Shown here in pieces: positions 56,211-64,000 of a stretch of DNA of 64,000 nt. Under the pieces are notes generated by a model that searched no databases, was not told where the DNA came from, and saw only the letters and a list, made by a program, of their open reading frames with translations. This stretch comes from Arthrobacter russicus. Its GTDB lineage: Bacteria; Actinomycetota; Actinomycetes; Actinomycetales; Micrococcaceae. The stretch lies in assembly GCF_031454135.1 (NCBI RefSeq), contig NZ_JAVDQF010000001.1, positions 3,754,560 to 3,818,559 of the forward strand. The letters are read 5' to 3'. A program made the translations under genes and the position numbers. Numbering within the stretch: the stretch's first letter is position 1; every line of letters begins with the position of its first letter.

Positions 56211-57419
56211 GTGAGCACGCCAGTTATTGCCGGAATGAGCGAAGAGGGCGAAACCCTGCTCGATTCCAAGGTGGACAAACACCATACGCACGGCACCGAA
56301 GTCATGGCCTCGCGCGCCGAGCGGCTGACCAGCCAGAACGTCGCGGACTTCAAAATCCCCAGCGGGCTGGAAGAGGAATGGCGCTTCACCCCGGTGAAGA
56401 AGCTCGCCACGTTCTTCAGTGATGCGCCCGGCGACGCGGCTGCGGCCGACTACCGGGGCGAGATCCCGGAAAGCATCGTGGAGCGCGCGCTGGCGCTCGG
56501 CGAAGCGCCCCGCGGGACCGCGTTGGTACCGGCCGACCGGGCTGCCGCGGTGGCCTCCCAGGTCGCCGAAGCGCACTACTTCGGCATCCCGGCGGACCAG
56601 GAACTAGCGGAACCGCTCAAGCTCACGGTGACCGGCCAGGGCGAGGGGCTCCGCGCCCACTCGCACTGCGTGATCGAAGCGGGCGCCAATTCGCGCGCCG
56701 TGGTGATCATCGACCACCACGGCAGTGCCGATTTCAACGGCAATCTGGAGATCATCGTCAACGAAGGCGCCGAGCTTACCGTGGTGAGCGTGCAGCGCTG
56801 GGCGGACAACGCGAAGCACCTGGGCCAGCACGACGCCGTCGTCGGCAAGGATGCCAAGCTCAAGCACGTCGCGGTCACCCTGGGCGGCTCCATCGTGCGG
56901 CTCAACGTGAACGCGCGGTATGCCGGTGAGGGCGCCGAGGCCGAGCTGTTCGGCCTGTACTTCGCCGATGCCGGCCAGCACCTGGAACACCGCACCTTCA
57001 TCGACCACAATGTGCCCAACTCGAAGTCCAATGTGCTCTACAAAGGCGCTTTGCAGGGCGTGGACGCGCATACCGTATGGGTGGGCGATGTGCTGATCCA
57101 GAAGCAGGCGATCGGCACCGACAGCTACGAGAAGAACCAGAATCTGATCTTGACCGACGGGGCACGGGCCGATTCGGTGCCGAACCTGGAAATCGAGACC
57201 GGGCTGATCGAAGGCGCCGGGCACGCCAGCTCCACCGGCCGGTTCGACGACGAGCACCTGTTCTACCTGATGGCCCGTGGTATTTCGGAACGCGATGCCC
57301 GCCGTCTGGTGGTCCGCGGTTACCTCAACGAAATCATCCAGAAGATCAAGGTGCCGGCACTGGAAGAAGAGCTCGCCGCTGCGTTGGAGCACGAGCTCGA
57401 GGCCTCGGGAGCGCTCTGA
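56211..57419 (+). CDS. sufD: Fe-S cluster assembly protein SufD
   Basis: SufD is the SufB paralogue and partner in the SufBC2D complex, with a role in iron entry. The 402-residue protein has RLTSQNVADFKIPSGLEEEWRFTPVKKLATFF near residues 36-67, the SufB/D core with HLGQHDAVVGKDAKLKHVAVTLGG near 201-224, TFIDHNVPNSKSNVLYKGAL near 262-281 and RARGISERDARRLVVRGYL-like text near 358-376. GTG 56211, two bases after the sufB stop. The position between sufB and the Rieske gene is the normal actinobacterial order. Confidence 0.95.
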   Translation: MSTPVIAGMSEEGETLLDSKVDKHHTHGTEVMASRAERLTSQNVADFKIPSGLEEEWRFTPVKKLATFFSDAPGDAAAADYRGEIPESIVERALALGEAPRGTALVPADRAAAVASQVAEAHYFGIPADQELAEPLKLTVTGQGEGLRAHSHCVIEAGANSRAVVIIDHHGSADFNGNLEIIVNEGAELTVVSVQRWADNAKHLGQHDAVVGKDAKLKHVAVTLGGSIVRLNVNARYAGEGAEAELFGLYFADAGQHLEHRTFIDHNVPNSKSNVLYKGALQGVDAHTVWVGDVLIQKQAIGTDSYEKNQNLILTDGARADSVPNLEIETGLIEGAGHASSTGRFDDEHLFYLMARGISERDARRLVVRGYLNEIIQKIKVPALEEELAAALEHELEASGAL

Positions 57420-57761
57420 ATGGCTGCTGAGCTGGTGTGCCGGGTGGATGAAGTCCAGGTCAAAAGCGCTTTGCGCGTGGAGATCGACGACATCCCGGTG
57501 GCAATCGTGAAGGATTCCGAAGGTGTGCTGCACGCGGTCAGGGACACCTGCTCGCACGCTGAGATATCGCTCAGCGAAGGCGATGTCGAGGGTTGCACGA
57601 TCGAGTGCTGGGCACATGGTTCCAGCTTCGATCTGAACTCCGGACAACCGCTCACCCTGCCCGCGTACGAACCGATTCCGGTGTTCGCGCTGAGCGTCGA
57701 TGGCGACGACGTCTATGTGGACGTCGCCCAGGTGCTCAACGGCGTCGAACCGATCAACTAA
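57420..57761 (+). CDS. Rieske-type [2Fe-2S] ferredoxin
   Basis: A 113-residue Rieske protein. The two cluster-binding loops are Cys44-Ser-His46 and Cys63-Trp-Ala-His66, the exact C-X-H...C-X2-H spacing, with the family end SFDLNSGQPLTLPAYEPIPVFAL. Such small Rieske proteins serve as ferredoxins for oxygenases; one sits inside the suf operon of most actinobacteria, but its job there is not settled. The ATG begins directly after the sufD stop, so it is clearly part of the operon. Possibly an electron donor for cluster assembly. Confidence 0.94.
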   Translation: MAAELVCRVDEVQVKSALRVEIDDIPVAIVKDSEGVLHAVRDTCSHAEISLSEGDVEGCTIECWAHGSSFDLNSGQPLTLPAYEPIPVFALSVDGDDVYVDVAQVLNGVEPIN

Positions 57762-57785
57762 GACTTTTCACGGAAAGAAGAAGAC

Positions 57786-58550
57786 ATGTCCACTCTGGAA
57801 ATCAAGGACCTGCACGTCAGCATCGAGACTGAGCAGGGCAAAAAGGAAATCCTCAAAGGCGTCAGCCTGACCATCAACACCGGCGAAACCCACGCCATCA
57901 TGGGGCCGAACGGCTCCGGCAAGTCGACCTTGGCGTCGACTATCGCGGGGCACCCGCGCTACCTCGTCGACTCCGGTTCGATCACCCTCGACGGCGAAGA
58001 CGTGCTGGAGATGAGCGTGGACGAGCGTGCCCGGGCCGGCCTCTTCCTGGCCATGCAGTACCCGGTGGAGATCCCCGGCGTGACCATGAGCAATTTCCTG
58101 CGCACCGCGAAGACCGCGATCGACGGCGAAGCGCCGGCGCTGCGGACCTGGACCAAGGACGTCAAGGCCGCGATGACCCAGCTGCGGATCGACACCGACT
58201 TCGCGCAGCGCAATGTCAATGAAGGCTTCTCCGGTGGCGAGAAGAAACGGCACGAGATCTTGCAGCTCGAGCTCTTCGCGCCGAAGTTCGCAGTGCTCGA
58301 CGAGACCGACTCCGGCCTGGACGTCGATGCGCTCAAAATTGTCTCCGAAGGCGTGAACCGGGCGCAGGAGGGCGGCAACATGGGCACCCTGCTGATCACC
58401 CACTACACCCGGATCCTGCGCTACATCAAGCCGCAGTTCGTGCACGTTTTCGTGGACGGCAAGGTTGCCGAAGAGGGCGGTCCGGAGCTGGCTGACCGGC
58501 TCGAAGAAGAAGGCTACGACCGCTTCCTCACCGCGCAGGCCCAGGCGTAG
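57786..58550 (+). CDS. sufC: Fe-S cluster assembly ATPase SufC
   Basis: SufC hydrolyses ATP to drive the SufBC2D scaffold. The 254-residue protein has Walker A GPNGSGKSTLAS near residues 39-50, a Q-loop LFLAMQYPVEIPGVTMSNFLRTA near 84-106, signature FSGGEKKRHEILQLELF near 147-163, Walker B FAVLDETDSGLDVDALK near 167-183 and switch His in LLITHYTRIL near 200. The SGGEKKR and DETDSGLD text are SufC-specific. ATG behind GGAAAGAAG. It lies 24 bp after the Rieske gene and 9 bp before sufT. Confidence 0.97.
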   Translation: MSTLEIKDLHVSIETEQGKKEILKGVSLTINTGETHAIMGPNGSGKSTLASTIAGHPRYLVDSGSITLDGEDVLEMSVDERARAGLFLAMQYPVEIPGVTMSNFLRTAKTAIDGEAPALRTWTKDVKAAMTQLRIDTDFAQRNVNEGFSGGEKKRHEILQLELFAPKFAVLDETDSGLDVDALKIVSEGVNRAQEGGNMGTLLITHYTRILRYIKPQFVHVFVDGKVAEEGGPELADRLEEEGYDRFLTAQAQA

Positions 58551-58559
58551 GCTGGCGTC

Positions 58560-58877
58560 ATGAGTGCAACTGTCGAATTGCCGGAGCTGGAAGAAGCCCT
58601 GCGGGACGTCATCGACCCTGAGTTGGGGGTCAATGTGGTGGATCTGGGGCTGCTGTACGGTCTCCGCTACGCCGAAGACGGCGCTTTGCTGCTCGATATG
58701 ACGCTGACCACCGCGGCCTGCCCGCTGCAAGACGTGATCGAGGAGCAAGTCGAGAAGTCGCTGGGTGGCCTGGTAGACGAGTGGCGGATCAACTGGGTCT
58801 GGATGCCGCCGTGGGGTCCGGAAAAAATCACCGACGACGGCAAAGACCAGATGCGCGCCCTCGGCTTCAACATCTGA
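58560..58877 (+). CDS. sufT: SufT-like MIP18/DUF59 metal-sulfur cluster assembly factor
   Basis: A 105-residue DUF59 (MIP18) family protein, helper of Fe-S cluster maturation. The start EEALRDVIDPELGVNVVDLGLLYGLR is typical, as are LLLDMTLTTAACPLQDVIEEQVEKSL with its one Cys in TTAACPL, and VWMPPWGPEKITDDGKDQMRALGF. ATG at 58560, 9 bp after sufC. It is the last suf gene; no cysteine desulfurase (sufS) or sufU lies between sufC and it, so the sulfur donor must be encoded elsewhere. The palindromic repeat region follows. Confidence 0.92.
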   Translation: MSATVELPELEEALRDVIDPELGVNVVDLGLLYGLRYAEDGALLLDMTLTTAACPLQDVIEEQVEKSLGGLVDEWRINWVWMPPWGPEKITDDGKDQMRALGFNI

Positions 58878-58896
58878 ACCCCTGCAGATTCTCTGC

Positions 58897-59036
58897 GCGA
58901 ACGCACACGTGAGCGTTCGGCCCTTTCGTGTCGAACTCCGTTCGCCACGTAGGGTCCCTGGCGAACGCACACGTGAGCGTTCGGCCCTTTCGTGTCGAAC
59001 TCCGTTCGCCACGTAGGGTCCCTGGCGAACGCACAC
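58897..59036. repeat. Tandem 64-bp direct repeat
   Basis: A 64-bp unit beginning GCGAACGCACACGTGAGCG occurs twice with no mismatch (58897-58960 and 58961-59024), and a third start, GCGAACGCACAC (59025-59036), opens the big palindrome. Each unit holds its own small inverted repeat CGAACGC/GCGTTCG. The stretch 58878-59091 has no gene. Confidence 0.95.
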
Positions 59037-59083
59037 TTGGTGCGAGTGTTTTCGAAAAACACTCGCACCAAGTGTGCGTTCGC
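59025..59083. repeat. 28-bp-arm perfect palindrome, repeat family copy 1
   Basis: Arms of 28 bases pair without mismatch (59025-59052 and 59056-59083) around a CGA loop. The inner part, GCACACTTGGTGCG then GTGTTTTCG, recurs with few changes at 61600-61664. It lies between convergent sufT and PAP2 genes, so it may also end both transcripts. Confidence 0.93.
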
Positions 59084-59091
59084 GCTTTGGT

Positions 59092-59796
59092 TTAAGGAGA
59101 TTGCCGGCCGGCGAAGCCGAAACGCGGTCGGCCGATGTCGAGCGACATCACCGCGCCGAGGACCAGCAGCGCGAGCGCCAACGATGCGCTGACATCGGTG
59201 AGCCAGTGATAGCCCAGATACAGCCGGCTCACCGCGACCGCGAGGATGCCCAGGCCGGCCGCCGAGGCCGCCGCCGGGGCGACGAATCTGCGCTTCGACC
59301 TGGAAACCACCAGATATGCCGAGACCAGCAGAAACACCGCGGCCACCAAGGTGTGGCCGGACGGGAAAGAGTGCTGATCGTCCGGGCCGAGCAGCATCTG
59401 GTCGGCTGCGGGCCGATCGTGCGTGATGAACAGCTTGAGCAACACCGTCAGGGCTACCGTGAACAGCATCGCGCCGATCAGCAGCAGCGGACGCCACCAC
59501 TGCCGCTTCCAGAGCGCCCAGACGAGCGCCCCGGCGATCACCAGGAAAGGCAGCAGCTCCGGAGCGGACACCGAAGTGACTGCCGTGAAGACCGCGGTGG
59601 CCGCAGCACTGCGTTCGGCGACGAACCACGCGTGGTCCGGTTGGTCCACGCTCATGGCGGAGGCCCCGGAAAAGACGAAGACCGCAATACCGGCGAAAGC
59701 GAGGAGGCCGAACAGAAGGCAACTGGCGGCCAGGGCGATCCGGCGACGGGGCAGCCGGGCAGGCGGTGCAAAACTCATCTGACCAGCATCCAGCAT
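59092..59796 (-). CDS. PAP2-family membrane phosphatase
   Basis: A 234-residue integral membrane phosphatase that would remove phosphate from lipid phosphates or undecaprenyl diphosphate. Six helices are predicted. All three PAP2 motifs are present: KLFITHDRP (KX6RP) near residue 121, SFPSGHT near 143 and SRLYLGYHWLTD (SRX5HX3D) near 191, containing the two catalytic His and an Asp. ATG 59796 has GGGG upstream; the ATG at 59778 (MSFAPPARLP) is an alternative. It ends just beyond the palindromic repeat and begins 23 bp from the ABC-F gene stop, with which it may share a transcript. Confidence 0.92.
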   Translation of the reverse strand: MLDAGQMSFAPPARLPRRRIALAASCLLFGLLAFAGIAVFVFSGASAMSVDQPDHAWFVAERSAAATAVFTAVTSVSAPELLPFLVIAGALVWALWKRQWWRPLLLIGAMLFTVALTVLLKLFITHDRPAADQMLLGPDDQHSFPSGHTLVAAVFLLVSAYLVVSRSKRRFVAPAAASAAGLGILAVAVSRLYLGYHWLTDVSASLALALLVLGAVMSLDIGRPRFGFAGRQSP

Positions 59797-59819
59797 TCAG
59801 CTATGCCCCAGCTGAAGGT

Positions 59820-61418
59820 TCAGTTGAGCGAAACGAGTTCCAGGTAGCTTTCGTCCCACAAGTCCTCGTCGCCGTCCGGCAACAGGATGACCCGGTCCGG
59901 ATTCAGCGCGACGACGGCTTGCCGGTCGTGGGTGACCATCAGGATCGCCCCGGGATACTGCCCGACGGCGTTGAGCACCTCGGTCCGGGAGGCCGGGTCG
60001 AGGTTGTTGGTGGGTTCGTCGAGCAACAGCACGTTGGCGCCCGAATGCACCAGGGCCGCCAAGGCCAAGCGGGTCTTTTCACCTCCGGACAGCACCCGGA
60101 CCGGTTTGTCCACCTCGTGGCCGGAGAACAGGAACGAGCCGAGTACCGCCCGGGCCTGCTGATCGTCCAACTGCGGTGCCGCGTCGCGCAGGTTCGCCAA
60201 CACCGTTTCGTCGTGCCGCAGGGTCTCGTGCTCCTGGGCGAAGTAGCCCAGACGCAAACCGTGCCCGGCCACGACCCGGCCGGAATCCGCGGGTTCCAGC
60301 CCGGCCAAGATCCGCAAAAGTGTGGTCTTCCCCGCACCATTGGGCCCCAGGACCACGGTCCGGGACCCGCGGTCGACCGCCAAATCCAGGCCGCGGAGCA
60401 CTCGGAGCGCGCCATAGGACTTGGCCAAGGAGACCGCGCCGAGCGGAATCCGTCCGGACGGCAGCGGATTCGGGAGCTTGATGCTGGCCACCCGTTCTGC
60501 GCGCCGGACCGGTTCAGTCCCGGCCAGCAGCCTTTCCGCGCGTCGGACCATGTTTTTGGCCGTGACCGCGGTGGCCGAGCGGGCGTGCATCTTGGCGGCT
60601 TGGGCTTGCAAGGCCGCTGCTTTGCGCTCGGCATTGTGCCGTTCGCGGAGCCGACGGCGTTCCGCAGCGTCCCGGTGTTCGAGGTAGTGCTGCCAACCCG
60701 CATTGTGGATGTCGATGGTCTTGCGTGCCGGATCGACCGCGAAAATCCGGTTGGCGACCTCGGCGATTAGCCGCACGTCGTGGCTGATCAGCACGAGGGC
60801 GCCGGGATATCCACGCAGGTATTGCCGCAACCAGGCGACTGCCTTGGCATCCAGGTGGTTCGTCGGCTCGTCCAACAGCAGGGTCTGATGCCCGGCGAAC
60901 AGGATGCGGGCCAATTCCACCCGACGGCGCTGGCCGCCGGAAAGTGTGGCCAACGGCCGTTCCGCGGTCGGCGTGTCCATGCCGAGGCCGGCGGCAATCT
61001 GCGCCGCCTCGGCAGCTGCCGAATAGCCGCCCAGCGATTGGAAGCGTGCTTCGGCATCGGCGTAGCGGCGCATCGCGCGATCCGTTCCGGAGGGGTCGGC
61101 CGCGGCCAGCTCGGTTTCCGCTGCACGCAACGCACGCTCGGCGGTGCCCAGCTGCCGGGCCGAAAGGATTCGGTCGATGGCGCTTTGCCCGGGTTCTCCG
61201 GCGCGCGACTCCTGATGCAGGTAACCCAGCGAGCCGGTTCGGAGCACGGTTCCGGCGGCAGCCGGAAGGTCGCCGGAGAGCACCCGCAACAGCGTGGTCT
61301 TGCCCGCGCCGTTGCGTCCGACCAAGCCGATTCGGTCGCCGGGGGAGAGGATGAAGGAAAGATCGGTCAGCAGAATATCGGCGCCGACGCGTACGTCGAC
61401 ACCACGAAGGGTGATCAT
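59820..61418 (-). CDS. ABC-F family ATPase
   Basis: A 532-residue protein with two ABC ATPase domains and no membrane part; ABC-F proteins act on the ribosome, in some cases protecting it from antibiotics. N-domain Walker A GLVGRNGAGKTTLL near residues 33-46, signature LSGGQRRRVELARILF near 158, Walker B LLLDEPTNHLD near 181; second domain GPNGAGKTTLLRIL near 352, LSGGEKTRLALAALV near 434 and LLLDEPTNNLDP near 456. The linker (about 230-300) is Arg/Ala-rich and helical, fitting a ribosome-reaching arm. A 300-bp non-coding region with the second palindrome precedes it. Confidence 0.93.
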   Translation of the reverse strand: MITLRGVDVRVGADILLTDLSFILSPGDRIGLVGRNGAGKTTLLRVLSGDLPAAAGTVLRTGSLGYLHQESRAGEPGQSAIDRILSARQLGTAERALRAAETELAAADPSGTDRAMRRYADAEARFQSLGGYSAAAEAAQIAAGLGMDTPTAERPLATLSGGQRRRVELARILFAGHQTLLLDEPTNHLDAKAVAWLRQYLRGYPGALVLISHDVRLIAEVANRIFAVDPARKTIDIHNAGWQHYLEHRDAAERRRLRERHNAERKAAALQAQAAKMHARSATAVTAKNMVRRAERLLAGTEPVRRAERVASIKLPNPLPSGRIPLGAVSLAKSYGALRVLRGLDLAVDRGSRTVVLGPNGAGKTTLLRILAGLEPADSGRVVAGHGLRLGYFAQEHETLRHDETVLANLRDAAPQLDDQQARAVLGSFLFSGHEVDKPVRVLSGGEKTRLALAALVHSGANVLLLDEPTNNLDPASRTEVLNAVGQYPGAILMVTHDRQAVVALNPDRVILLPDGDEDLWDESYLELVSLN

Positions 61419-61599
61419 GGGAATTGACTCCGGGAAAGCTAAAAATGGACAGACTTCTGGTGTGGAAGCTGGGTCCTAGCTAAGAAATCCGGGGAGTCGA
61501 CATGTTCACAGCATACCGTGGCCGTTTTTCGACCCGCAATTTCGACCGGTAATTTCGACCGGCCAGCCGAGTCCGCACCCGCGCCCCGAGTCAGCACGC

Positions 61600-61664
61600 C
61601 GCGCGAGTGCACAGTTGGTGCGGGTATTTTCGGAAAACACCCGCACCAAGTGTGCACTCGCGCG
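61600..61664. repeat. Imperfect 32-bp-arm palindrome, repeat family copy 2
   Basis: Symmetric about 61632, with mismatches only at 61614/61650 and 61626/61638. Its outer arms (CGCGCGAGTGCACA) differ from copy 1, but the inner part (CACTTGGTGCGGGTGTTTTC in reverse) matches it. It lies in the 300-bp gap 61419-61718 between the ABC-F and metallopeptidase genes, where nothing else was found. Confidence 0.9.
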
Positions 61665-61718
61665 AAGTGGAGAGGACGAGGGGTAGGGATGGGGAATCGG
61701 GAATAGGGTGGGGACGGT

Positions 61719-62633
61719 TTAGGGCTGGCTGACCGCGAAAGTGTCGCATTTGTTGATGTCGCCGCTCTGGTAGCCAGTGGTCAGCCACTTCTGCCGTTGG
61801 GCGCTCGATCCGTGCGTCCAGGATTCCGGATTCGTCCGTCCGGTCGCTGCTTTCTGGATCCGGTCGTCACCGACCGAGGAGGCAGCGGAAAGCGCATCCC
61901 CGAGATCCTTTTGGGTCAGTTGCGCCAAGAACGGCTGGCCGGAACTCGGGTCCTTGGTGGTCGAGGCGTAACGCATCCAGATCCCGGCGTAGCAATCGGC
62001 TTGCAGTTCCACGCGCACCGACCCCGAGCTGGGCCCTTGCGGATCGTTCTGCGCGTTGCCGATCGTGCCCAAAACGTCTTGCACATGATGGCCGAATTCG
62101 TGTGCCACGACGTATTCCTGGGCCAACGGACCGCCCGAGGATCCGAAGCGGTCCACCAGCTCTTGGAAGAACCCCGGATCGAAATAGGCGGTTTTGTCGC
62201 CGGGGCAGTAAAACGGTCCGACGTCGGTGCTGGCCGGTCCGCAGGCGGTGTTGGTGCTAGTGCTGAAGAGCACCGTCTTGACCTTGCCGTAGTTCGCGCC
62301 GAGCGGTTTCAGATAGCCGGGCCAGAAAGCATTGAGGCTGTTGACCGTCGCGGTGATCCGGCAGTCCAAGCGGTTGTTGGCGTCCGCGCCGGTTTTGCAT
62401 TCCGCGACGCCGTTGCTGCCGGAGGCCACCGGGCCGATCTGGGACTGCCCGCCGTCGAGCATGCCGACCACCCCGTTGAGCAGATTGGGGTTAATTCCGA
62501 AGGCGCCACCGATCAGCAGGATCAAGGCGCCGCCGAGCCCGATGCCGACTTTGCCCCGGGTGCCCATTCCGCCGGAACCGCGCCGGTCGTCGACCTGCGA
62601 CGGGTCGAGGTTTGCCCCTTCGTTGAAACTCAT
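61719..62633 (-). CDS. Neutral zinc metallopeptidase (YpfJ-like)
   Basis: A 304-residue membrane-anchored metallopeptidase of the PF04228 group. A cytoplasmic N-region rich in Gly/Asp/Arg precedes a single helix (about residues 27-48, VGIGLGGALILLIGGAFGI). The zinc motif is VVAHEFGHHVQ (HEXXH) near residue 176, with a downstream third ligand in VELQADCYAGIWM near 210; CGP...FYCPG and the C-terminal CDTF Cys may form disulfides. ATG at 62633. No operon partner; its role in actinobacteria is unknown. Its 3' end lies 54 bp from the second palindrome. Confidence 0.92.
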   Translation of the reverse strand: MSFNEGANLDPSQVDDRRGSGGMGTRGKVGIGLGGALILLIGGAFGINPNLLNGVVGMLDGGQSQIGPVASGSNGVAECKTGADANNRLDCRITATVNSLNAFWPGYLKPLGANYGKVKTVLFSTSTNTACGPASTDVGPFYCPGDKTAYFDPGFFQELVDRFGSSGGPLAQEYVVAHEFGHHVQDVLGTIGNAQNDPQGPSSGSVRVELQADCYAGIWMRYASTTKDPSSGQPFLAQLTQKDLGDALSAASSVGDDRIQKAATGRTNPESWTHGSSAQRQKWLTTGYQSGDINKCDTFAVSQP

Positions 62634-62706
62634 GGAACAAGAATAACCACAGCATCCGCACAGTTAGCGGCGCACTGCCTCGGAGCGCGGCTTAGGATGG
62701 TCAGCG

Positions 62707-64000
62707 ATGCCATTTTTGAATCGTTTGGAACACTGGGCGCAAACCGCGCCGGACCGGCCGGCCGTGGTCATCGGCGAGGCTTCGCTGAGCTACGCCGAAC
62801 TCGCTGGAGCGGTGCGTGCGCAGCACCGGGCCGGCAGCGCGCTGACCATCCTGCAGCAGCGGAATTCGGTCGATTTCGTGGTGCGATTCGCGGCTGCGGT
62901 CGCCGGCTCCGGCCGGGTCGCGGTTCTGGATCCGGACTGGCCGGCGGAAATTTCCGACGCAGTACGGAGCAGGTTGGCGGAACTACCGGTGCCGCCCGCG
63001 CCGGAACCTTCCGGTCCGCTGCCGGGCGGAGCGGCACCAGCCGGGCTGCAGGATGGGCCGGGGGCCAGCGAATTCCTGATCGGGCTGACCTCCGGAACGT
63101 CCGGTACCCCGAAGGGTTTCAGCCGCAACCGCGCTTCCTGGCAGCTCTCCTTCGAGGCCAGCGTCGAATTCTTCGGTTTGTCCGAAGCCGAGCCGGTGCT
63201 GGTCCCGGGACCGCTCTCGAGCAGTCTCAACCTCTACGCGCTGGCGGAATGCCTGTATGCCGGGGCGACGTTCTACGGACTGCCGGAATTCGATCTAGCC
63301 GAGGCGCTGAGGCTCGTGGAACGGCAGCAGATCCAACGCCTGGTGCTGGTCCCGACGATGTTGGCGATGCTGGCACGGCGGGCCGCGGAACCGGAGCGCG
63401 CCGGAACCATTCGCACCGTGTTGTGCGCCGGATCGGCTTTGGAACCGGCGATCGCGGAAGCGGCACGCCGTTGGCTGCCCGGTGCAGTCATTTTCGAATA
63501 TCTGGGTGCGTCGGAACTGGGTTTCATTGCGGCGGGCCGGCTCGAATCGTCCGCCGGCCGGGAGGACACCGCCGTCGGGCCGGCGTTCCCCGGGGTCGAA
63601 ATTTCGATCCGGGACCGGGCCGGCGCCGAGCTGCCGGCTTGGTTGCCGGGGAGCATTTTCGTGCGCAGCCAGCTGATCAGCGACGGGTATCTCTGGGGCC
63701 AGGACGGGGAGGGGTTCCAGCAGGACGGCCAGTGGAGCACGGTCGGCGACCAGGGTTTCCTGAGCGGCAACGGCGTCTTGCATTTCCTCGGCCGTCGCAG
63801 CGACATGATCAACAGCGCCGGGCACAACGTCTACCCGCATGAAATCGAGCACGCCTTGTCTGGGCTGCCGGGAGTCCAATCGGCGGTGGCCGTAGGCATT
63901 CCGGACGGCGTCCGGGGGCAACGCATCGTGGCCGGGGTCGTGCCGGCCGATCGGTTCAGTTCCTCTGCGTTGACCGGGCGGGTGCTCCGCCAGGGATTGC
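62707..64000 (+). CDS. AMP-forming acyl-CoA ligase (partial, runs off the window)
   Basis: The first 431 codons of an AMP-dependent synthetase/ligase, cut by the window end with the frame still open. It opens PFLNRLEHWAQTAPDRPAVVIGEASLSYAELAGAV, the usual acyl-CoA ligase start. The phosphate loop LTSGTSGTPKGF is near residue 124, the adenine-binding block VIFEYLGASELGF near 264 and the domain hinge FLGRRSDMINSAGHNVYPHEIE near 361-382. The linker before the phosphate loop is short, making it more compact than long-chain fatty acid ligases. Substrate unknown. Confidence 0.9.
   Translation, partial: MPFLNRLEHWAQTAPDRPAVVIGEASLSYAELAGAVRAQHRAGSALTILQQRNSVDFVVRFAAAVAGSGRVAVLDPDWPAEISDAVRSRLAELPVPPAPEPSGPLPGGAAPAGLQDGPGASEFLIGLTSGTSGTPKGFSRNRASWQLSFEASVEFFGLSEAEPVLVPGPLSSSLNLYALAECLYAGATFYGLPEFDLAEALRLVERQQIQRLVLVPTMLAMLARRAAEPERAGTIRTVLCAGSALEPAIAEAARRWLPGAVIFEYLGASELGFIAAGRLESSAGREDTAVGPAFPGVEISIRDRAGAELPAWLPGSIFVRSQLISDGYLWGQDGEGFQQDGQWSTVGDQGFLSGNGVLHFLGRRSDMINSAGHNVYPHEIEHALSGLPGVQSAVAVGIPDGVRGQRIVAGVVPADRFSSSALTGRVLRQGL

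Noticed and set aside
58897..59083. CRISPR array
   Set aside because: The units are directly adjacent with no spacers and the third is a hairpin; no cas genes are near.
58920..59110. Small protein with text such as NAHLVRVF and KNTRTKCAFA
   Set aside because: It is the translation of the palindromic and tandem repeats, not a gene.
61419..61599. Short upstream reading frame (MSTPRIS-like) before the ABC-F gene as a leader-peptide attenuator
   Set aside because: No ribosome site, no terminator/antiterminator pair and only seven codons.

Overview
The window is high-GC, gene-dense chromosomal DNA with many GTG starts and 1-4 bp stop/start overlaps. Its gene content and order (uvrB, uvrA, uvrC-rapZ-yvcK-whiA, gap-pgk, tpiA-secG, an inverted tkt-tal-pgi-zwf-opcA-pgl block, divergent ctaB and ctaA, and sufR-sufB-sufD-Rieske-sufC-sufT) point to an actinobacterium, most likely of the Micrococcaceae (Arthrobacter/Renibacterium relatives). 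No rRNA, tRNA, CRISPR array, insertion sequence or prophage was seen.

Layout. 0-3.3 kb: uvrB, then a manganese-type yybP-ykoY riboswitch leading into a TerC-family membrane protein. 3.3-4.5 kb: a small scar of atypical DNA with one orphan membrane-anchored protein and the broken tail of an MFS transporter. 4.4-10.4 kb: an alpha/beta-hydrolase, a GNAT acetyltransferase and a large DUF3516-type helicase on the minus strand, then a trans-aconitate-methyltransferase-like gene and a metallo-beta-lactamase-fold hydrolase. 10.4-15.2 kb: a MarR regulator with a perfect palindromic operator candidate, an asymmetric heterodimeric ABC exporter and a YtrA-like GntR regulator. 15.3-24.8 kb: uvrA, a HAD phosphatase, an acyltransferase, uvrC, rapZ, yvcK and whiA. 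24.9-28.1 kb: superoxide dismutase, gap and pgk.

28.1-37.4 kb is the most interesting part. An accessory block sits between pgk and tpiA, which usually adjoin. It encodes a flavin reductase, two luciferase-like FMN monooxygenases, a large FAD/NAD(P)-binding protein, a GNAT acetyltransferase and a polar-amino-acid ABC transporter with two paralogous lipoprotein receptors. This parts list matches the logic of S-alkylcysteine salvage (Bacillus ytm/yxe operons: import, N-acetylation, C-S oxidation), but in a different architecture, with no deacetylase or regulator and with an extra flavoprotein. The substrate is not readable from sequence.

37.5-47.0 kb: tpiA and secG end at a strong terminator facing the minus-strand pentose-phosphate operon tkt-tal-pgi-zwf-opcA-pgl. 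47.2-51.9 kb: haem O synthase, a doubly broken VOC-family pseudogene, an LMW-phosphatase/ArsC-like protein with Lys in place of the usual P-loop Arg, haem A synthase and a two-gene ABC exporter. 51.9-58.9 kb: a lipoprotein penicillin-binding protein and the suf operon (no sufS or sufU inside it). 58.9-64 kb: a 64-bp tandem duplication joined to a 59-nt near-perfect palindrome, a PAP2 phosphatase, an ABC-F protein, a second copy of the palindrome family, a neutral zinc metallopeptidase and the start of an AMP-forming acyl-CoA ligase that runs off the window.

Identifications rest on motifs and remembered family features; no database search was run.
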